Origin: DSBX01 sp046484845 | Lineage (GTDB): Bacteria > Hydrothermota > Tepidihabitantia > Tepidihabitantales > Tepidihabitantaceae | Direction of reading: 5' to 3' | NCBI GenBank assembly: GCA_046484845.1 | Contig: JAWOIB010000021.1 | Span: 1-11,414, forward strand | DNA: 11,414 nucleotides | Notes under the pieces: model-generated | Told to the model about the DNA's origin: nothing | What the model saw: only the letters and a program-made list of their open reading frames with translations | The model's database searches: none | Program-made: the position numbers and the translations under genes | Shown: in pieces, positions 4,261 to 9,840 of the stretch | Layout of the letters: each line of letters opens with the position of its first letter | Position numbering within the stretch: the first letter of the stretch is position 1

Positions 4261-6657
4261 AAGAAGAAACGGCAGACCGAAACCAGCCAGGCCCCGGCGA
4301 GACCGGACCCGGCAGAACAGGCGCCCGCGGTCCAGTGGGCGTTGACCGTTGTCGGGCTGGCGCTGATGGCGGTCGCAGCGCTGGCGAACTGGAACGGCGA
4401 CTACATCTTCGCCGCCCACTGGCAGGCGTACCTGCGGTTCCCGGGGATGGGCGAGCAGCAGTTTTTCTTCTTCCCCGTCTGGTTCGTGAACCTCGGCCTG
4501 CCGCTTGTGCTGTTCGGGCTGGGTCTGACCAGCCGGCGGTTCCGGCAGGCGCTGGCCCGGCCCTGGCGGGAGCCGCGGTTCGGGGTGCCGCTGGCCGCGG
4601 CGGTGTTCGTGCTGGCGGTGTCGCTGTTCCCGTGGGAGCACACGAAGACGCCGTCTTGGGAAACCGGGTCCAAGATGACGTTCTACCTGGTCTTGGCCGG
4701 CGCCGGGCTGGTGCTGTTCCTGGCCGGGTTCTACCGGCAGCTGGCGTTCCTGGACCAGCCGATGGAGCGGGCCTGGGACCGGCTGGCAGGGATGTCGAAA
4801 TGGCGGTTCATGCTGCTGCTGTTCGGGTTCACGCTGGTGCTGACCAACCTGATTTCGTTTTTCGTGTTCCAGCACATGCCCCGCATCCAGGATTCGATCG
4901 CCCAGCTATTCCAGGCGAGGATCTTCGCGACCGGCCGGCTTCTCCTGGACTCGCCGCGCTTCCCGGCGTTCTTCGATTACGACCACATTATCAACAACGG
5001 CCGCTGGTACTCGCAGTACCCGTTCCTGCATTCGCTGCTGATGGTACCGTTCGTGTTGCTGGGAATACCCTGGCTGACCAACCCGCTGCTGGGCGCGCTG
5101 ACCGTGCCCGTGATCTACCTGCTCGGCCGCGAGCTCTACGGCGAGCGCACCGGCCGGCTCGCCGGGGTGCTGGCCTGCGTCACCCCGTTCATCTTCAATA
5201 TGTCCTCGGAATACATGAACGGGGCGAGCGCGCTGCTGTTCGCTACGCTGTTCGTGCTGTTCTACCTGCGGGCGCTGCGGTCGGGCCGCTGGCATCAGGC
5301 AGTGCTGGCCGGTGTGTTCATCGGGCTGGTCGCGAACGTCCGGCCGTTCACCGCGGTGGCGGTGGCGGTACCGTTCGCGGGCTATGGGCTGTACCGGCTG
5401 GGGCGGGAGCCCCGGCTGCTGCCGCGGTTCCTGCTGATGGTGCTGGCGGGCGGGGCGGTGGCAAGCCTGGTGCTGGTGTACAACCGGCTGACCAACGGCG
5501 ATTTCCTGACCTTCGGGTATGTCGTGAAATGGGGGCATGGTCACGAGCTGGGGTTCGGCAAGAGCGGCTGGGGCGAGCAGCACACCCCGCTGCGCGGGCT
5601 GGTTCACACCGGCAACAACCTGAACCAGGTCAACAAGTTCCTGTACGAGTGGCCGCTGGCCGCGTTGCTGCCGGTGCTGGTGCCGTTCGCGGCCGGGACC
5701 CGGCGACGCGAGGACTGGCTGATGGCGGTCTGGTTTCTGTGCCTGCTCTTCGGGTACTTCTTCTACTGGTTCCATAATATCTGCTTCGGGCCGCGGTTCG
5801 TGTACGAGGCGGTGCCGGCTCTGATACTGCTGACCGTGCGCGGGGTGGAGGAGTTGGGCCCGTTGCTGCGCCGGACCTTCGGGCAGCAGGTCACCGACCG
5901 GGGCGTGGCCCGGTTTGCGGGCCGGGCCTGGCCGGTGCTGACCGCGGTCGCGCTCGTCGCCGGGCTGCCGCCGCTGCTCAGAACCTACCACCGCTACGCC
6001 GGGGTGGACGCCCGGGTGGTGAACAACGTGCGCCGGGCCGGGCTGTCGAACGCGCTGGTTTTCCTGCACCACCTCGGCCACGGGTTCACCGCCAACGACC
6101 TGGACCTTGCCGGCGAGGTCGTGTACGCCAGAGATCACGGCGAGATGAACCCGGCGCTGACCCTGAGCTATCCCGGCCGGCAGTACTACTACGCCAACGG
6201 CGATACGCTCCGGCCGCTGGGCGACATCAACTACCCGGGCTCGCGGCTGGCGCGGGCGCTGGGGGAGATGGCGGAGTTCCTCAACGACTCGCTGTCGCTC
6301 GGGTACGAGACGGTTATCTGGCCTTTCGCGGACATCCCGACCGGGCTGGGCTGGCTGGACCGCGGGACCGGACCCCGGCTGATGGACTTCCGGGAGGTCT
6401 CACGCGGCATCTTCGCGGGCCGGGCGGAGTTCGATGAGTACCTGCCGGCGCTGGCCTGCTGGCTGCTCCGGGACCGGCGCGAGCACCTGAAGGTTTTCAC
6501 GCTGATGAATGACCTGCGCAACTCGATCGCCGGGAACTACAAGTTCACGCTGTTGTTCGTGACCTCGGACGGCACCGGGGCGGTGTATGACATCAGCCTG
6601 GTGTCGGGCGACGAGGCGCTGGTGCCGGACGGGCCGGCGGTCACCCCGGCCCGCTAG
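4258..6657 (+). CDS. GT39/PMT-type integral membrane glycosyltransferase
   Basis: About 799 residues from the proposed ACG start (771 from TTG 4342). Such enzymes use a polyprenyl-phosphate sugar donor to glycosylate proteins or lipids at the outer face of the inner membrane; the acceptor here is unknown. A basic tail KKKRQTETSQ is followed by a first membrane helix (about 26-42), three further N-terminal helices, then the family core: HMPRIQDSIAQLFQARIFA (Asp in the first periplasmic loop as likely catalytic acid), IINNGRWYSQYPFLHSL, multiple helices, then TNGDFLTFGYVVKWGHGHEL, HTPLRGL and FGPRFVYEAVPALILL. A soluble C-terminal region includes VYARDHGEMNPALTLSYPGR. The assignment to PMT_2/GT39-like proteins is firm, the biological role is not. 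It has its own strong promoter and is divergent from the RecG-like regulator. Its stop TAG shares CTAG (6654-6657) with the stop of the convergent phosphoesterase gene. Confidence 0.85.
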   Translation, partial: TKKKRQTETSQAPARPDPAEQAPAVQWALTVVGLALMAVAALANWNGDYIFAAHWQAYLRFPGMGEQQFFFFPVWFVNLGLPLVLFGLGLTSRRFRQALARPWREPRFGVPLAAAVFVLAVSLFPWEHTKTPSWETGSKMTFYLVLAGAGLVLFLAGFYRQLAFLDQPMERAWDRLAGMSKWRFMLLLFGFTLVLTNLISFFVFQHMPRIQDSIAQLFQARIFATGRLLLDSPRFPAFFDYDHIINNGRWYSQYPFLHSLLMVPFVLLGIPWLTNPLLGALTVPVIYLLGRELYGERTGRLAGVLACVTPFIFNMSSEYMNGASALLFATLFVLFYLRALRSGRWHQAVLAGVFIGLVANVRPFTAVAVAVPFAGYGLYRLGREPRLLPRFLLMVLAGGAVASLVLVYNRLTNGDFLTFGYVVKWGHGHELGFGKSGWGEQHTPLRGLVHTGNNLNQVNKFLYEWPLAALLPVLVPFAAGTRRREDWLMAVWFLCLLFGYFFYWFHNICFGPRFVYEAVPALILLTVRGVEELGPLLRRTFGQQVTDRGVARFAGRAWPVLTAVALVAGLPPLLRTYHRYAGVDARVVNNVRRAGLSNALVFLHHLGHGFTANDLDLAGEVVYARDHGEMNPALTLSYPGRQYYYANGDTLRPLGDINYPGSRLARALGEMAEFLNDSLSLGYETVIWPFADIPTGLGWLDRGTGPRLMDFREVSRGIFAGRAEFDEYLPALACWLLRDRREHLKVFTLMNDLRNSIAGNYKFTLLFVTSDGTGAVYDISLVSGDEALVPDGPAVTPAR

Positions 6658-7514
6658 TCCAGCGGCACGAACTCCCAGGACAGGCTGTCGGACTCAAAGG
6701 TCAGCAGCAGGTATCCGGGCGGGCCGAAAGACATCTTCTGCCGCATCGCGCCGCAGACGAAATAGCGGACTCCGGCCGACTCCTTGAGCTCAAACCCGTG
6801 GATGTGGCCGGAGACCAGTCCCCAGGCCCCGGCGTCGCGTAGGAGCGCAGACAGCCGGTAGCGTTCCGCCTCGCTCGGAAGCCGGGAGATGCCCGCGAAC
6901 TCGGTGGTGTAGAGCGGGTAATGGGCGCCAATCACTTTGATTGCCTCGGGCCGGGCCAGCTCCTGCTCCAGCCACTCGAACTGGGTCGGGCCGACGGTGC
7001 CGCAGGAGGTATCGAACAGGATGACGCGCACCGGTCCGGCCCGGAAGGACTTGTTCCCCGGGCCGAAATGATCCTTGAAAAGCTCCCACCCGCCGGCGGA
7101 CCACAGATCGTGGTTGCCGGGCACGGCGTACACCGGGACCCCGAAACTGTCGAACAGCTCGCGGGTCAGCAGGACCTCGGGCTCAATGCCGTTGTCGGTC
7201 AGGTCTCCGACCACGCAGACGAAGTCAATCCCTCGGGCGCCTATCTCCTCCCGGAACCGGTCGAGACGGTGGAAATCGGTCTTGCCGACGTGCGGGTCGC
7301 CGAACAGCGCGAACCGGAACCGCTCCGGGTCGAGGTCCGGTGGCTCGACAGGGTTTTCTGCCAGCATGGCAAGGCTCTCGCTGACCCGCTGTTCGACGGT
7401 CGGGTAGAAGAACGCCTCGCGCCAGGGCAGGCTGCAGACCACGCAGGACAGGACCGCGAGCAAAGCGACAAGACAGCGAACCAGCGAGGCCAAAGACTTG
7501 CTCTCAAAACTCAT
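6654..7514 (-). CDS. Membrane-anchored calcineurin-like metallophosphoesterase
   Basis: A 286-residue protein with all five motifs of the two-metal calcineurin-like phosphoesterase fold: D73-x-H75 (GDPHVG), G103-D104 with D107 (GDLTD), G133-N-H-D136, H198 (GAHYP) and G236-H-x-H239 (GHIHG). It should hydrolyse phosphomono- or diesters using two divalent metals; the substrate is unknown. Residues 9-27 (LASLVRCLVALLAVLSCVVC) form a hydrophobic N-terminal helix, so the catalytic domain is probably anchored on the periplasmic side. A lipoprotein signal is possible but the lipobox is poor. The ATG at 7514 is preferred over the upstream in-frame start because it directly precedes the membrane helix and has GGAG and GGGG (7531-7521) upstream. 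It overlaps the end of the beta-barrel gene by 11 nt, indicating coupling. As last gene of the operon, a role in phosphate or envelope phospho-compound turnover is inference. Confidence 0.87.
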   Translation of the reverse strand: MSFESKSLASLVRCLVALLAVLSCVVCSLPWREAFFYPTVEQRVSESLAMLAENPVEPPDLDPERFRFALFGDPHVGKTDFHRLDRFREEIGARGIDFVCVVGDLTDNGIEPEVLLTRELFDSFGVPVYAVPGNHDLWSAGGWELFKDHFGPGNKSFRAGPVRVILFDTSCGTVGPTQFEWLEQELARPEAIKVIGAHYPLYTTEFAGISRLPSEAERYRLSALLRDAGAWGLVSGHIHGFELKESAGVRYFVCGAMRQKMSFGPPGYLLLTFESDSLSWEFVPLD

Positions 7515-8211
7515 GTCGTACCCCGATCTCCAGTTCGACCGCGCCGAAGGCGGCGAGCACCGACGAAAACCCTTTTGCCTCACCAGCCAGCCGGGCGATA
7601 CCGGTCAGTCCCGGCCGCAACCGCTTCTCGGCCCGGACAACCAGGTTGAGCAGGTCCGGGGTGCGGATAGCCAGCGGCTCGCAGTTACCGGTTTCGACCC
7701 GGAGTCCGAACCCCGGCCGGTCAACGACCTGCCAGCCGATGCCATAGACAAGGTTCCACTCGGCCAGCGCACCGCCCCAGGCAAAGGGCAACCACCAGCC
7801 GGTCGTGTCCAGCAGGGGCACCCGGCGAGCGATGCCCGCTTCGAGCGCGAGGCGGGGCAGGGCTTCGACCCGGGCGGAAAGGAATGCGGTGTTCTCCCCC
7901 GCGCGCCAGGCCGGCCAGCGGCGCAGGACCGTACCTGCGGCCAGTTCGAGCCGGGGAAGCGGGGTCCAGCCCGTCTCAAGCGCAAACCGGTCCGGGAGCG
8001 GCGGGCGCGCCAGGTTGAAGCCCAGCGCGCCGGACGCGCGCAGGGACGGCAGAGGGGCCAGTGTGGCCGAGAGCGCGAGCGGCAGGCGGGTCTCCACCCC
8101 GGGCTCGTGGCGCAGGCCGAGCGTAAGGTCCGCGGCCCGAAGCAGCGGCCGGGCGGCGGCCGGGACCGTTAGCATCAGCGCGGCCGCGAACAGGCAACGG
8201 GCGTTCAGCAT
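7504..8211 (-). CDS. Predicted small outer-membrane beta-barrel protein
   Basis: A 235-residue protein of no recognised family. Residues 1-20 (MLNARCLFAAALMLTVPAAA) are a clear signal peptide with Ala-rich cleavage region. The mature part is rich in alternating hydrophobic/polar stretches typical of amphipathic strands (LTLGLRHEP, RLPLALSATL, ALGFNLA, LELAAGTVL, LVYGIGWQV, ELEIGVRHEF) and ends in Phe, the usual last residue of the BamA-recognised beta-signal. This implies an outer membrane; about 10-12 strands would fit. The ATG at 8211 has no Shine-Dalgarno site but lies 6 nt after a -10 box, suggesting leaderless translation from the internal promoter. It follows DUF4956 by 45 nt and overlaps the phosphoesterase start by 11 nt. 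The barrel call is inference from composition and strand pattern. Confidence 0.68.
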   Translation of the reverse strand: MLNARCLFAAALMLTVPAAARPLLRAADLTLGLRHEPGVETRLPLALSATLAPLPSLRASGALGFNLARPPLPDRFALETGWTPLPRLELAAGTVLRRWPAWRAGENTAFLSARVEALPRLALEAGIARRVPLLDTTGWWLPFAWGGALAEWNLVYGIGWQVVDRPGFGLRVETGNCEPLAIRTPDLLNLVVRAEKRLRPGLTGIARLAGEAKGFSSVLAAFGAVELEIGVRHEF

Positions 8212-8217
8212 ACTGGC

Positions 8218-8245
8218 AGTATAGCCGGGCAGGCCCGGCGGGCAA
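8218..8245 (-). promoter_or_regulatory. Internal promoter before the beta-barrel gene, spacer fully occupied by an inverted repeat
   Basis: -35 TTGCCC (8245-8240, 4 of 6 matches), 16-bp spacer (8239-8224) and -10 TATACT (8223-8218, 5 of 6 matches); the ATG follows 6 nt later. The whole spacer is a perfect inverted repeat of 7-bp arms GCCGGGC and GCCCGGC around a 2-bp centre. Bound as DNA it would act as an operator. As RNA from the upstream genes it would form a short GC hairpin, but without a T-run. Confidence 0.55.
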
Positions 8246-8256
8246 CCCGGGCCGGT

Positions 8257-8943
8257 TCAGATCTGCTCTTCGTCGAAGAACAGGTTGACCGTCTCGACGC
8301 CGGGCGCGCGGTTGAGCTCTTCGATGAGTGCGTTGCCGCGCGTGGGGTCGCGGAGCCGGACGTAGTAGGACAGCTCGATCATGTCGGTGTCGCCGAGGGT
8401 GCGGACGTTGATCGGGGTCAGCTTGCGGCAGTGCTTCGTCAGCACCGCGAGCCAGGGCGGGTCGGGGTCGCGGGTCGAGCGGGAGTTGAACTGGAGCAGG
8501 TAGTCGTTGCGCCGGGGCGTGCCCAGCCGGGAGCGGGCGAGCAGGTACACGACCAGGCTGATGAACAGCGTGCCGACGATGGCGATGGTGTAGAACCCGA
8601 CCCCGGCCGCCATCCCGACCGCGAGCGCGAAGAAGACGTAGACGATGTCCTGGGTGTTCTTGACCGCGTGGCGGAACCGGACGATGGACATCGCCCCGAC
8701 CAGCCCGAACGCCCGGGCGAGGTTGTTGCCGATGACCATGATGACGACCGCGGTCGCCATCGAAAGCAGGATGAGCGTGTGGGTGTAGGCGACAGAGTAG
8801 CCCGGCCCGCGGTAGGTCCTGCGGTAGATGAACGCGATGAAGAAGGAGCAGATGAACGCCACCGCGATCTTGGCGAGGACAACCGGCGCCTGAAGCGGGA
8901 GCAGGTTGAGGTCCTGGGTGATGTTGCTGAGCAATTCCGTCAT
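8257..8943 (-). CDS. DUF4956 membrane protein, partner of the VTC polyphosphate polymerase
   Basis: A 228-residue integral membrane protein of the DUF4956 family. Predicted helices: about 19-40, 51-72, 100-118 and 119-137. Between helices 2 and 3 lies the conserved loop GLVGAMSIVRFRHAVKNTQDIVY (80-102) with R89, R91 and D99. The cytoplasmic C-terminal region (about 165-228: ELSYYVRLRDP, LIEELNRAPGVETVNLFFDE) looks like an ACT-type regulatory fold, as in MgtC-related proteins; this likeness is inferred from the pattern. Biochemical function is unknown, but DUF4956 genes are commonly next to VTC-domain polyphosphate polymerase genes, as here (34 nt downstream). The ATG at 8943 has an excellent site GAGGAG (8957-8952) 8 nt upstream. 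A role in exporting or sensing polyphosphate or its substrates is a hypothesis. Confidence 0.88.
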   Translation of the reverse strand: MTELLSNITQDLNLLPLQAPVVLAKIAVAFICSFFIAFIYRRTYRGPGYSVAYTHTLILLSMATAVVIMVIGNNLARAFGLVGAMSIVRFRHAVKNTQDIVYVFFALAVGMAAGVGFYTIAIVGTLFISLVVYLLARSRLGTPRRNDYLLQFNSRSTRDPDPPWLAVLTKHCRKLTPINVRTLGDTDMIELSYYVRLRDPTRGNALIEELNRAPGVETVNLFFDEEQI

Positions 8944-8977
8944 GGAGGCGACTCCTCGTGGTCGGGCAGCGGGCGGT

Positions 8978-9838
8978 TCATGCGACACACCGTGGCGCGC
9001 GGGGCGGCGCAGTCGGGGCGAAGCACTCGCCCCGGTGGCCGACGCCGCGCAGGAACTTCTTCTCGACGCGCTGGCAGTCGATGCCGAGCGCGTACTTGGA
9101 GTTGGCGACGCGGAGCAGGTCGAACCGGGTGGTGATGTCCCGCACCCAGCGCGGCAGGCTGCCGAAGAACTTGATTTCGAGCACGAACAGGCCGGGCGTC
9201 TCGAACCTCGCGCCCCGGTCAACGTAGAGCGAGCCGAGCTCCGGGTAGAGCCGGCTGCGGACGTTCTTGTCGAAGGTGATCCGGAGGGTGCGGTCGAACC
9301 GGCTGTAGAATGCCTCGCGTTCGTAGGCAACCAGCACGACCGGCAGCATCCGCCGCCGATGGTAGTGGTAGAGGAACCGGTGGGCGGCGGCCGCGGCCGG
9401 GCTGCCCGGGTCGAACGGCGCACCGAGCCCGGGCACCCGGCCGGTGTCGAACACCGCCGGCAGCCGTTCCCAGGGTACCGGCGCCCGGCTCTTGCCGATG
9501 TAGTCCTGGTTCTTGTACTTGATTTCGAGGAAGACCTTGCTGTCCGGTCCGGGCTGGTCGTAGCCCCGGATACGCAGCTTGCGCTTGAAGGTGAAGCCCT
9601 CGACTTTCTCTTCATAGCAGTCGAACCGGCGGTTGTCGTAGTAGATGCTCCGGACGGTGTACTGCCGGTCCGGCCGGGAGGCGGTGAAGTCGTCGTACCT
9701 GAGCCAGGGCAGCATCGCTGCCCGGAGTTCGGGCAGCAGCTTGACCGAGGTCATGAACTTGTACTCGAGCCGGAAAGCGGTGCGCGCGCCGGCGGTGATG
9801 CCGGGAGGCGGATCGGCCGGCGCGGCGGGTGTGGTCAA
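8978..9838 (-). CDS. VTC-domain polyphosphate polymerase
   Basis: A 286-residue VTC-domain protein (CYTH-like triphosphate tunnel fold). In yeast Vtc4 this domain makes polyphosphate from the gamma-phosphate of ATP. Tunnel motifs are present in order: FRLEYKF (22-28), SIYYDN (64-69), FKRKLRIRGY (84-93), FLEIKYK (103-109), KSR (116-118), AYEREAFYS (171-179), LRITFDKNVR (185-194), FVLEIKFFG (218-226) and SKYALG (247-252). These supply the basic residues for phosphate and the acidic residues for the metal. No membrane helix is seen, so the DUF4956 partner may provide the membrane link. The TTG at 9838 is the preferred start: it lies 2 nt after the stop of the upstream gene and AGG (9846-9844) precedes it by 5 nt. 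The ATG at 9753 would delete the first motif. A reading frame continues upstream through the SBBP gene but is a shadow there. Confidence 0.87.
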   Translation of the reverse strand: MTTPAAPADPPPGITAGARTAFRLEYKFMTSVKLLPELRAAMLPWLRYDDFTASRPDRQYTVRSIYYDNRRFDCYEEKVEGFTFKRKLRIRGYDQPGPDSKVFLEIKYKNQDYIGKSRAPVPWERLPAVFDTGRVPGLGAPFDPGSPAAAAAHRFLYHYHRRRMLPVVLVAYEREAFYSRFDRTLRITFDKNVRSRLYPELGSLYVDRGARFETPGLFVLEIKFFGSLPRWVRDITTRFDLLRVANSKYALGIDCQRVEKKFLRGVGHRGECFAPTAPPRAPRCVA

Positions 9839-9840
9839 AG

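Noticed and set aside
4220..4345. ATG at 4220 opening a 41-codon Arg-rich ORF, 9 nt after TATAAT
   Set aside because: The sequence looks like a wrong frame, includes the hairpin, and the next frame carries the real N-terminal tail with a ribosome site. A leader peptide cannot be fully excluded.
4906..6138. 410-codon minus-strand frame opposite the glycosyltransferase
   Set aside because: Composition (Gln/His/Pro/Arg-rich, no hydrophobic cores) is that of an antisense shadow in GC-rich DNA; the plus strand has clear family motifs.
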